The translations under genes were made by a program, and so were the position numbers. From Dendrobium chrysotoxum (lineage: Eukaryota; Streptophyta; Magnoliopsida; Asparagales; Orchidaceae): a stretch of DNA of 64,000 bases. Location of the stretch: NCBI GenBank assembly GCA_019925795.1, contig CM034314.1, forward strand, positions 82,828,780 to 82,892,779, in the 5' to 3' direction. Within the stretch, counting starts at the first letter, position 1; each line of letters starts with the position of its first letter. The notes under the pieces are model-generated. The model did no database searches, had not been told where the DNA came from, and saw only the letters and a program-made list of their open reading frames with translations. This document shows positions 33,701 through 43,345 of this stretch, in pieces.

Positions 33701-34352
33701 TAGCGTATTAATTAGCTAGGATTACTAATTTTTATTTGGCTTATCTAATCTGAAAAAAGTCCCCCGCAGTGAAGAGCAAACAAACCCATTCTAGCGTAGC
33801 AAAGCAGGAATGACTTAATTTTCGAGCCTTGTCCCATATCTCTAGACAACTTTTAGAAAACTAGAAAACAAAATACAGCCGATGATTGCAAAATGTGTTC
33901 GAAGTGCAAATAAGCCGAACCTGAAGATTGGCAGCGCAGGACCCATCGCTGATCCGCAAGTAGCCAACGGTTGTCACAGGCTTCGGCGGGCCGTCCGGCT
34001 TCCCGAGAGGAAGTGCGTTGCATCCTCCGCCGGTGAGAATCCTTGCGATCGACCGGAGAATGGGGAGCCGGTTAATGAGAACCTCCGCGCAAGTCACGTC
34101 CTTTACAATTGGATGAACCGCAGCCCCAGGCGACATCGACGACGGAACAACCGGCTTCTGTTTCTCCACACCAGACTTCACCCATCCACCGACCAGAACT
34201 CTCTGCCCGGCTAACCCTTTGCCGCCATCGGCCCGGCCTAAAATCGACCGCAGAAAAACCCTATCGGAGTATTTGAACCGCTCAACCGGCGGCGGCGGCT
34301 CCGTTTGTGGAATGGATTCCTTGCTGGCGGAGAGGGTAGGTTCGGATGCCAT
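27702..34352 (-). CDS. SYNC2: asparagine-tRNA ligase, cytoplasmic 2 type, altered active site
   Basis: Eight exons: 34352-33921, 33484-33248, 30436-29858, 29224-29039, 28967-28915, 28815-28686, 28617-28559, 27885-27702. They sum to 1,860 nt (619 residues) with GT/AG sites and no stop. The N-terminal part is the OB-fold region (SDRVFLRSILGRADGGKGLAG, DGSCAANLQ), lengthened by an insert ending at GGGCNALPLGKPDGPP. Class II motif 1 is present (FLNVQMPIIT, Pro253), followed by a basic coiled-coil-like insert (about 275-350) as in plant enzymes of this family. Motif 2 reads FGPTFQVED, with Gln390 where Arg is expected. Motif 3 reads GFSAGLEEIVMF, with Glu593 for Arg. The end WYLDLRRHGTVQHSG and IRDAIPFPR is family-typical. 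As I recall, Arabidopsis SYNC2 also departs from the motif 3 Arg, which supports orthology. The fold is clear; normal aminoacylation is doubtful. Confidence 0.9.
27949..28087. mobile_element. foldback MITE, GAGATTATTA family (copy 1)
   Basis: 139 bp, almost one long hairpin: GAGATATTATTACGTGCG pairs with CGCATGTAATAATCTC, and CTGTGAACAGTAAAAG pairs with CTTTTACTGTTCACAG. A perfect 10-bp direct repeat TCACTCATAG flanks it (27939-27948, 28088-28097), pointing to a Mutator-type insertion. It lies in the last intron of the tRNA-ligase gene. Confidence 0.85.
31589..31826 (-). mobile_element. 5'-truncated RTE retroposon in SYNC2 intron 2
   Basis: It carries the codons of the RTE C-terminus (KKTWLENIRNDLSLLDLNEN on the reverse strand) and the GTT-repeat tail. 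It is flanked by a perfect 16-bp duplication AAAATATCTGAAGGAT (31573-31588, 31827-31842). Confidence 0.9.
31590..32734. repeat. 570-bp tandem duplication including the RTE tail
   Basis: Unit 1 (about 31590-32164) and unit 2 (32165-32734) match base for base apart from a few changes, including the RTE fragment and the following AT-rich DNA down to GTCATTAGTGAA. The duplication therefore happened after the RTE insertion. Confidence 0.9.
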
Positions 34353-35284
34353 TGATGGGATTCGGGGAGGGGTAGGTGGAGAAGAAGATGGGGAAACAGC
34401 GATAATTTTATTGAGGGAAATGGGTGCTTGGGAGACATCTGGAGAGGTGAAGAATGCTTTGCTTTTCGAATGATGTTTTAGGAGCAGAGAAGCTATTCTC
34501 TTTCAAGCCGATAAACGCACGCCGGCGAGGGAAGGAAAGGAGAGATAGGACGCGATAGGAAAGAGAAATTCTTGCGTGCATGCATAAAAGTTTATATTTA
34601 TTATATTTAAGTATTTAAATATTTAATACATATTTCTTTATATTTCACACCTCCAGCACGGAACCTCTGTATGACATTTGAATTAAAAATTTTAATATTA
34701 AATTAAAAAAAATCAAATTGAGAGTATTGATGAGGTAGATCCAACAAATCTTAAGACCATTCAATTCTATATCATTAAAATATTTAAATATTTAATAAAT
34801 AACTTATGATTAAATGTATCAATATAAATTATTTCATGGAGTGTTTTTATTTTAATCAAATTTATTAAAATGTCCCTTTGAAAAAAAAAATAAAAATAAG
34901 ATATCATTTTATATCAAAAATAGCTAAGAGATCTTAAAAGCTCTATCGTATTACTTGGTGCCTCGCTGGAAGCCACCATTATCAACTACAATCACCCTTC
35001 ACCTGATTACTAACATTCAAACGTGTCATTTGACTTTTGTTGTCTAATTGTATAATTCCATAATTTTTACCATAGAGTCAAGTAATTATTCTCAATTATT
35101 TAATCTGATATTCTTTAATTATTGTGAAGAGTGCATTCTTATTTATTTAATTTTTGTACAAAAAATTATTTTAGAAAATAATAAAAAAAAGATGCCTCAA
35201 AATAAGCCTTACTCCCCATGGCAACAAAAAGGATTATCCTTGATATATCATCAAAAAATTATCTTAATCAGGCACGAATCTTAA
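34353..35284. other. upstream region of the SYNC2-like gene
   Basis: 34353-34560 probably holds the 5' leader and core promoter on the reverse strand (C/T-rich). 34570-35284 is AT-rich with a partial Tourist-like arm at about 35150-35210 and no coding signal. Confidence 0.5.
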
Positions 35285-36974
35285 TGTAAATATGAGATTT
35301 AGGCTTCAAAATTAAATCGGAGACCATCTGAATTCTAATTTCAACAAACTTACAGTCAAACTGAACGTCTCAAAAATACGAACCCAACGACACCAAATTC
35401 GACTCAATCCGAGCCCAGATGAGTCCAAATCAAAGACCCAAAGCCCATTTGGAAGGTTCAAACCATAATCTGAATTAACAAACGGTTTCCATATGTAACA
35501 TGCTTATAATCGAATCGAGCGGCTCGACGAGACGAGTCCAACGAGCCCATGATCGCTGAATTCTGATATCATTAAGGCATTCAAATGATCATTAAACGAT
35601 CCATGATCAAGGGGATCAATATCGACCGTCTATTCAAACCACTCTCATTTTGACCTTGATCCTCCACATATTTACAAGTCATGCCACTCTCAAAAAATTA
35701 TAAATAGCCCCCACTCTTCTCATGAAGGGGGGAGGAAGAGGGAGGAAGAAGGAGAAGAAAGGAGAAAGAGAAGGGGAGAACTTGGGAGCTTCCTCGCCGC
35801 CGACCACCGCCGGACTTCTGTCCGTCCGGCGACCACCGCTAGAGTTCCTCCCGACCACCGACGGACTTCCTCAAATCTGCCGACCATAATCGTACTTCCA
35901 CCCATTCATCACCATCGCCGAAGTTCTTCCTGATCACCGCCAGACTTCCGCCAGTCCGCCGATCACTGCCGAACTTTCGTCGACCACCGCTGGACTTCTG
36001 CCAGTCTACCGGCCACAGCCGGACTTTAGCTCATTCGCCGAACTTTCGCATGTTCGTCGATCACCTTCGGAGTTCTTCCCGACCACCGCCAGTCCGCCGC
36101 CACCGCCATAGTTGTTCCCAGCCACCGCCGAAACTTCCGCCAGTCCACCGGCCATCGCTGGAGTTTCTTCCCAACCACCGACAGACTTTCGCTAGTCCAC
36201 CGACCACCGTCAAAGTCCTTCCCAACCATTGCCGGACTTCCGCCAGTCTGCCGACCACCACTGGAGTTCTTCCTGACCATCGTCGGACTTCTGCTAGTCC
36301 GCCGACAATCGCTGGACTTTTACTAGTCCGCTGACCACCCCCGAACTTCCGCTAATCCTCCAGACCCTCCGTCGCCTGCTGACTACGGTCCTTCCGACCA
36401 CCATCGCCCAACTATGGTCCTCCCGACCTCCGTTGTCCACTGACTATGGTCTTTCCGACCTCCGTCGCCCACCGACTACGGTCTTTCTGACCTCTGTCGC
36501 CCGCCAACTACGGTCCTGCCGACCACTATCGCCCAAGTACGGTCCTCTCGACCTCCGTCGCCTGCCGACTACGATTCTTCTAACCATCGCCGCCCAATTA
36601 CGATCCTTCTGACCTACATCACTCGTCGACTATGATTTTGCCACCCCAAATGGACATATTAATGTTGATTCTTCCAACTCCCAGCATATAATGTACTTTG
36701 TATGATGTATATTTACTACATCGAGCCAAGACCTTCCATTTTAATGAAGGGCCTCATTTGTAATCGATTACAAATACTAGTGGATTCATTCAAATTGGGT
36801 CAGGCCCCGTGGTTTTTCCCTTTTTCAGGGGTTTCCACGTAAAAACTTATGGTGTCTTTTATGAGCTCTACACCGCTACTTATTTATATGTTTGTGTGTT
36901 GGATCTTCGTACAAAGTTAGGACGTTAAACTTAATATATCTCTACTGCCGCGAATATTCCAGGACGCAACAATC
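35285..36974 (+). mobile_element. probable solo LTR with an internal minisatellite
   Basis: A TATA box TTATAAATAGCCCCCACTC is at 35698. The distal end (36790-36840: CAGGCCCCGTGGTTTTTCCC, then TTTCCACGTAAA) resembles the U5 of plant Ty1/copia LTRs. Possible ends are TG near 35285 and CA near 36973. Between them is a GC-rich tandem array. No internal retrotransposon domain follows, hence solo LTR. Exact ends and target duplication were not established. Confidence 0.45.
35795..36640 (+). repeat. GC-rich minisatellite in two subfamilies
   Basis: The first part (about 35795-36350) repeats a degenerate CCGACCACCGCCGGACTTC module with GCCAGTCC spacers. The second part (about 36355-36640) repeats a unit of roughly 32 bases around CGACTACGGTCCTTCCGACC. 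Most reading frames stay open, so the ORFs found here are by-products. Confidence 0.85.
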
Positions 36975-37008
36975 CTCATTCATTATCAATATGATGTGAA
37001 GTAATTAA

Positions 37009-37128
37009 GGCTTCATTTGGGACGGCTTTCTTATTGCTTCTTAAAATAATTTTTTTGTACAAAAATTTAAAATTTTGTACTAAAAATCTGCTTTAAGAAG
37101 CAGTAAGAAAGCCGTTCCAAACAAGACC
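37009..37128. mobile_element. Tourist-like MITE (copy c)
   Basis: GGCTTCATTTGGGACGGC pairs with GCCGTTCCAAACAAGACC. TAA flanks both sides (37006-37008 and 37129-37131). Confidence 0.8.
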
Positions 37129-37274
37129 TAAGAAGTGAGAGCAATGGTTGAACTAGGAAGGGCTAATGTGGTTCATTCTCCTCCCATTTAGATATATTAC
37201 CAGGATAAAATGGCTTTCCTCATGTAGTACTAAATTAACATCAAATGACAATTATTATATAGAAAACATTATAC

Positions 37275-37365
37275 ATGCTTCATTTGGGATAGCTTTCTAC
37301 AAAAGCTTTTTAATACAAAAATTTATTTGAAAGCAGCGGCCAAAAGCTATCACAAATGAAATTTT
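37275..37365. mobile_element. Tourist-like MITE, short variant
   Basis: TGCTTCATTTGGGATAGC pairs with GCTATCACAAATGAAAT. About 90 bp, shorter than the other copies. Confidence 0.55.
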
Positions 37366-38396
37366 AGATATCATATATGAAGCAAAATAAATGCAGAATT
37401 TTATATATTACTAATAAAAATTTTAGCACATTCCTCTTCAACCATTGCGCCCTTTATAATTTTGGGAACATAATACTTCATAATTATAAGACTCATATGA
37501 TTAGAATGCTCCCACTTTTTTAAGTTAGCCCTTTGTCAATAATGCTTTCTATAATAAGGGCAGAATATTATTCAGTCCAAATCGCATAGTATAAATCTAT
37601 ACAAGCAAGAATAATATGATATGCATTTTTCATTTCTTGATGTTAGTTCCATTAAACATTGAAATATTATGTAAATTTATAGATATAAAAGAATCATTAA
37701 ATGAAAAAACAAATATAGTAAAAAATTAGCAATAATTACATTTCTTTATGCATATAAAAAATATAACAAAAAATATTAACTATTTATATGTTTAACATAA
37801 AATAAGTAAGATTGGCTCTTAGAAGATATACAATACAACATTGCAATTTAGCATTTGTACTGAATAACAATTTGTAAGTAATACTCTTAAAAAATATAGT
37901 AAAATATATAAAAATAAAATTAACATATAACTTATTGCATGCTTGAATAAAACTAAAATTATCATATAACTTTTATTGCATATACTTATTATCTATCCAA
38001 AAATAATATTTTAATTTATTTTATTTCAAAATATTAAATAAGAATTATAAAAAGTAATCTATAATATTTTTTTTGCCAAACTAAAATTATCATATAAATT
38101 TTATTGTGTATAATTTTATTATATTCAAATTACCATATACTAAACACATGAGGAAAATATTTTGATAAAGAAATATTCATTTAAATGAAATTTATACAGT
38201 TAAATGATAACCACTTTTGTATATATCTCTTTAAAATTTAAATGTTTAAAGCTTATGAATTTGATAGAAAGACAAACTTAAAATTTATAACTATTACAAG
38301 AAAAAAGAGCTATTTTGACAAAAGCTCAATTTAAAACAAAATAATGTCATAAGACTTAAAAAAGTGAAATAAATTGATAGTGGTCAGCAACATTAA
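37366..38396. other. AT-rich intergenic DNA
   Basis: Very AT-rich. I see no gene or RNA, and no repeat beyond the neighbouring MITEs. Confidence 0.5.
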
Positions 38397-38515
38397 GGTT
38401 TTGTTTGGGACGGCTTTCTTACTGCTTCTTAAAATAATTTTTTAGTGCAAAAATTAAAAGTTTGTACTAAAAATCTGCTTTAAGAAGCAGTAACAAAACC
38501 GTCCCAAATGAGGCC
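38397..38515. mobile_element. Tourist-like MITE (copy d)
   Basis: GGTTTTGTTTGGGACGGC pairs with CCGTCCCAAATGAGGCC. TAA flanks both sides (38394-38396 and 38516-38518). Close to copy c in sequence. Confidence 0.8.
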
Positions 38516-38626
38516 TAAATTTGGTTTTGGTTTGATTCGGCCTATGTTGCTTCCTTATTGCCTATTTTTTCATAGTTTCTTGCGATATCATCAAATTTTA
38601 ATTGAGAGGTTTATTGTGTGTCTACA

Positions 38627-38864
38627 TTATTGAATCTGATGGGACTTCTGCAGGTGAAGCTCAAGTGAACGTATGCTCAGCCCAGCATTCTTCCCGCAAA
38701 TTGGGCAAACCTTCATTACAGGCTTCTTGTGCTGCCAATCCATCGAAGCCTTTTCATGAAGCCTTAGATCAAGCTCATGCAATGCCTTGGCGAATCCATC
38801 ATTTGGCTGTGCTCGACGATGCACCTTCCTCAGCATATTCCAAGATTCTGATAATGTGAGACCA
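38627..38864 (-). CDS. terminal exon (or fragment) of a C2H2-type protein
   Basis: On the reverse strand a good acceptor (TTAGTTTTCAG before 38864) opens a frame reading GLTLSESWNMLRKVHRRAQP, then FAKALHELDLRLHEKASMDW, then VCPICGKNAGLSIRSLELHLQKSH and a stop at 38627. C-x2-C and H-x4-H of a C2H2-like finger are present. AATAAA follows 15-20 bases after the stop. The text looks like conserved plant protein, but I cannot name the parent gene and see no other exon on this strand nearby. It may be the last exon of a gene whose upstream exons are far away, or a stranded fragment. Confidence 0.5.
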
Positions 38865-40080
38865 CTGAAAACTAAGGATATTAGACTTTATCAGAGGAAA
38901 AGGATCACAACTTATGTGTAAGAACTGAAAATTACATGACAATAACCCCCTACTTTCTCATCATTAAGAAGGCAAGAATTATTGTTGTTTGATTATTGAT
39001 TGAGGTTATTTATTTAATATTATTTTTGGCAGCATTCTATCACAATAGGTGAGTTGTAAAGTTGTATTGTATGGTCTACTTTTCTTTAATTTATCTTTAA
39101 TATGTTAGCAATATTGTAATTTAAAATTTCATGTGAATGTGAGATATCTTTAAGCTCTATTATATAAGGGGTGCATGTACATATAGAGTTGAACATTAAC
39201 ATAAGTTGCTTTGCGGTAGGTTCTTACTTGAAATTGTTGGGCTGCAAAGTTTTAGTTGATACATTCAGAATGAATTGGTCTTGTCTTGAGAAGATTCAGA
39301 TCATCCCCAATAAAGAAAGGTTCATTAGTGGAAGTAGAAGATTGCATGCTTGTTTGACAGACCGTTGAAGCGAAAGACGAATACAAATGAGATTTTCAAG
39401 AATTGTATGCATGAATGGTCAGAAAATGATGACTGTCCACTTTGACATTTGCATGTTGAAGTTATGATGATTAAACTCTATAAGACGGAAAATTTTCTAA
39501 ATGCTGCTGGTTAATAATATCTTAAAATGATATTCTTAAAAATTGATTATTGTCAGTTTTCATTTTTTACAAATGCGATATCAAATGAGGTTTTTTGAAA
39601 TTGATCAGCATCTCTTCAGCTCTCATTTTTTACAAATGTGATATCATCAAATACGATGTGAAAGAGAAGCTAGTAACTCTAACAATGCTGACGTGTAAGA
39701 ACTTGATTTTGATAATGCTTTTCTTTATCATCCTTGAAATTTAGTTCAACATGAGGTTATTGTGGGCCTCTCTAGAAAACTAATTAATAACTTATTGCCA
39801 GATGGTAGGAGAAGAGCCTTCTTAAATGGGGATAATTGAAAAAATCTTCAATATGAACTTGAGTTTTTCTTTAAATATTGTCCTACTCAAACCCTACTCC
39901 AAAATCGATAGTGTATATTGCTTAATAAGAATTAAAGATTCATAATCCTAATTATAGTGTTTGCATGTAAATTTGTTGAGAGAATTACTTGTCACCATTC
40001 ATTTTGTAGTTCATATGAAAATAAAATTAGAAAATTTTATTGCAAAAATAACAATGATAGTTCAATTACATCGATGTAAC
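38865..40080. other. AT-rich intergenic DNA without recognised genes
   Basis: No domain, RNA gene or repeat recognised. If the exon at 38627-38864 is real, its upstream intron would lie here. Confidence 0.4.
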
Positions 40081-40089
40081 ATACATCAC

Positions 40090-41020
40090 TCCAACCTAGG
40101 ATAATCTACAACGAAGAATAGCCCCTGATCCTGTGTGTACCTACTAGGTGATCGGCGAGGTCTTTTTTGCACCTGCATTTGATGAACATTTCTTTCTTCC
40201 TCCTCCTCGTCTACAGTACTCATTGGCATCTGAGTTTGCTATAGGAGCAGATCCTGTTGAGTAGGAGATGATGGTATGCCAATATGATTCATCCAAGAAG
40301 GGATTTGCATGCTATATTGAGGTGCATGCCTCTATCCAATCCTATACTGAGGTGCCTGCCTCTGACTAACCAGAGCTCCCATCATGGTTTAAAAACCTCA
40401 AGAAAAAGATGATGGCATCATAAAGTCACTTGAGCTCACGTACATTGATTGCCTAGCTTGTTCATATATCTGCTCGGTGATGATTGCTCTTGCTTCTCGC
40501 TAAGGAGCATTTGGCATTGATTGCTTGGATTGTTGAGCCTATTGTTGGCCCCTGCCCCTCCTTTGACTGTGTGTACCGTGCTCCTAGGGGTCTCAATAAA
40601 TAATGTCTCCTACAACCTGTTGTAGAGCTCCTCAATTTTGTCATTGTTTGCTGCATTGAACTAACATTCTCCCCATGGTAGGTAGCAAAAGGATGTACGA
40701 GATCTCGTGTGCATGTGGCATAGTCTTCCTGTGAAACGCCGATGTATTGTAACAAATATAGTTGATCATAGTAATATTTTGTGTGGAAGTTTAAGATGAT
40801 GAATATATTTGCTTACCAAAGCCCTCTTGTGTGTCGACCTATGGTAGAAAGTCTATGGCAATTGATGGGGATGGCTTAGAGCGTACAACGATGTGCAAGA
40901 CTTGTACTATCTCATATATGTGGCAAGCTCCTCATTACCATTTCCTTCAGCAGGAATGATAGGTACGATGCATGCGCGCCTGATCGATCATATATTGATG
41001 TACTCCAAGTGGCACTAAAT
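40090..41020 (-). pseudogene. plant-mobile-domain (PMD) transposon gene relic
   Basis: The reverse strand holds a broken frame ending in the basic tail common in PMD (phosphatase 7 long-form-like) transposon genes: runs resembling TIGSTIQAINAK (40462-40755), a Gln/Met-rich stretch and RRSPSR before HTGSGA near 40110. Several TAG/TAA stops break it. A reverse-strand TATA box at 41683-41691 would fit its promoter. PMD genes often travel with MULE or LTR elements. Family assignment is by general appearance only. Confidence 0.45.
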
Positions 41021-41682
41021 TTGCATAACACTAATTAATCTAATAATAAATTAATATTTTTATGAACATTCAATATAGATATTATATATTTTTTATAAAT
41101 TGAGATGCAATTTGATACATCAACTATCACATTTTATTCAACATTACAATATTTAAAATTTATAACCAACCATATATCCATATTTCAAAACAGAAATAAA
41201 AATTTATTACCAACCAATTAATTTGACTAATATCTAATGTCAACGAAATAAAAATTTATTTTTCAGAAGAACAAAAAAAAAATAGGGAAAAAAATAGGGC
41301 ATTGATCCTCTTCCTCAAATTTTTTATCTTATATTATAATTTAATTAAATATTTAACAAAATTATTATAAAATTACTAATCAATTAAAATTATAATCACT
41401 AGCATAATAATATCTCACAATTGTTCGAATTAAAAATTTCATAATTGCTTGTTAGCAGCTACATATATAATAATGGAATAACTAAAATCACTAACAAACT
41501 CATCAATAATTACATCTTCTTTGAATTAAATATCTTAACTGATGAGTTCTGATGTCAACCAAATTTTATATAAAATATTTGCTAGCCTTCTTAATTCTTT
41601 ATCTTCAACACTTATTCATTGCTATTGCTAAAACACCTTATTTCTCACTGCTTAGCTTGCTTCATCTCTATAGGTAACACGT

Positions 41683-41691
41683 CTATTTATA
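41683..41691 (-). promoter_or_regulatory. TATA box upstream of the PMD relic
   Basis: Reverse-strand TATAAATAG within GGCTTATAAATAGACG. The same TTATAAATAG core sits at 52537-52545 upstream of the MULE relic. Confidence 0.45.
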
Positions 41692-41809
41692 AGCCGAGAG
41701 CAATTATCATTCTCAACCTCCAGGATAGTTAAAAAAAATTTAAGTATTGTTCTTCATTCAACTTCAACAGTATCTATTGCAAATAATTCATGCCATTATC
41801 GGTCACAAG

Positions 41810-41966
41810 AGAGATTATTATGTGCGGTGTCCGGACCTAGAGAACCATTCAGTTTTGTGACTGTGAACAGTAAAAATACAGTGACGAACAGTAACTACTC
41901 ATTTACTATTCACAACCACAAAACCGAACGGTTCTCCGGATCTTGACTCCACATGTAATAATCTCT
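41810..41966. mobile_element. foldback MITE, GAGATTATTA family (copy 2)
   Basis: AGAGATTATTATGTGCGG pairs with CCACATGTAATAATCTCT, with the same CTGTGAACAGTAAAA core as copy 1. Flanking CGGTCACAAG and CGGCCACAAG match at 9 of 10 bases; the right one starts seven bases after the element end. Confidence 0.8.
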
Positions 41967-42303
41967 GCGGCCCGGCCACAAGCTTGTAATTGATGACTAT
42001 TATTCACCCATAATTACTGGATGATTATACGACATCAATAATGACGAGGAATTAGAGAAGGCGGGTGTATGATTTAAGAGGAAACCATAAAATCAATTTC
42101 CGATTTTTTAAGAAATCGAACTTAATTTTTTTGATTTAACAAAAAATAATGATTTTTTGATTTCTAAGAAACTAGAATTTCATTTCAGGGTTTCTTAAAA
42201 ACCGGAAAGATCATCCCCGATTTTGCTGCTTCTTAAATTTTTTCGTAGGCTCCTTTATTTAAAAAAATATTAAACTGCTCATTTATAAAAATAACTCTAT
42301 TAA

Positions 42304-42562
42304 GGGAAATTTACATACATATCACTTTATAACAATCTATTTATATATATAACATCTAAAATTTTAATATTACATGCATACCACCCTATATTATTTTAAT
42401 ATCAAATATACCACTTATATTTCTTTCCTACCACTCATATATTTCATTTCTACCACTTATTTGATATGAAAATAACTAAGGGTGGTATATATGTAATATT
42501 GAAGTTTTAGATGTTAAATATGTAAATAGAATAGTATAAAGTAATATGTATGTAAATCTCCC
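42304..42562. mobile_element. foldback MITE, GGGAAATTTACATAC family (copy 1)
   Basis: 259 bp. GGGAAATTTACATACATATC pairs with ATATGTATGTAAATCTCCC, and the pairing continues for about 80 bases through AACATCTAAA and ACATGCATACCACC. A perfect 9-bp duplication CTCTATTAA flanks it (42295-42303, 42563-42571), the size typical of Mutator-like elements. Confidence 0.88.
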
Positions 42563-42844
42563 CTCTATTAATTATCTAATTATTTTTTAAAATTTTTAAA
42601 TTTATATTAATTAAATTACATAAATTAAACGATTTATTCTTCTCTTCTGCATTCGTTGCTGTTGGACTTTCCGTGCGTCGCGTGAGGTAGGGTTTTGAAC
42701 GAGTCGCTAAAGCCTTCTTGGTCTCACCGTCGAATCGGAAGTGGCGAAAGTTCGCCGTTCTTCTTGTTGTGATCGGACGTAGCGACGGGAGTCGCTCGCT
42801 GTGAAGGTAACTATCGTTCTACCTTTCGCGAGCTTTTTCAGCCA

Positions 42845-43125
42845 ATCCCGTAAATCCGCCGGACTTCAGGATTTAGTAAATCCGGCATTTACGGAAAAAA
42901 GAGGGAAATGGAGGATTTATTCCGCCGTGAGATCTACCGGCTGCTTAAATCCTGTTTGGCAGGATTTAGCATAAATCCTGCTCAAATCCCGCGTAACTCC
43001 TGTTGTCAAACAGCCCCTTCGACTGGTATTCTTTGTATTCGTTTAAATCACTTAAATCCGTCGAAGCATAGGATTTACCGTAAATACTGCGTAAATCCTG
43101 CTTAAATCAGGCTACTAAACTGCTT
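42845..43125. repeat. GGATTTA/TAAATCC-rich block before DPMS1
   Basis: About a dozen GGATTTA or TAAATCC motifs in both orientations just upstream of the DPMS1 start. A short inverted pair CTGTTTGGCAGGA and TGTTGTCAAACAG (42950-43013) suggests a small MITE inserted in the leader or promoter. GC-rich DNA at 42640-42810 ending in a possible donor GAAGGTAACT could be a non-coding first exon. Confidence 0.5.
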
Positions 43126-43345
43126 AAATCAGCATTTGTAGTTCTCCGTTCCTTGCTTGCTTTCCCCTGACCATTTCCAAACCCTCTCGCCGTCTTTGTT
43201 CTTCCACTGGAATCTTTCTCTTATTGCAATCGAATCTAACTCTAGCTGGCCGCGTCATTGAGAGTCAGATTGTGATACTGGGCTGCCCTACTTCAGTTTG
43301 AATTGATTCCTTGGGATCTGATCGTCTAGGGTTTGTTCGTTGAGC

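Noticed and set aside
34219..34473. Forward ORFs over SYNC2 exon 1 (also 33882-34214)
   Set aside because: Antisense shadows of a GC-rich coding exon with clear synthetase homology on the other strand.
36026..36334. Long frames across the 36-kb minisatellite
   Set aside because: The repeat unit lacks stops in several frames on both strands; no start context or conserved domain.
35795..36640. Possible CRISPR-like array
   Set aside because: Repeats are contiguous and degenerate with no unique spacers, and the genome is a plant nuclear one; it is a minisatellite.
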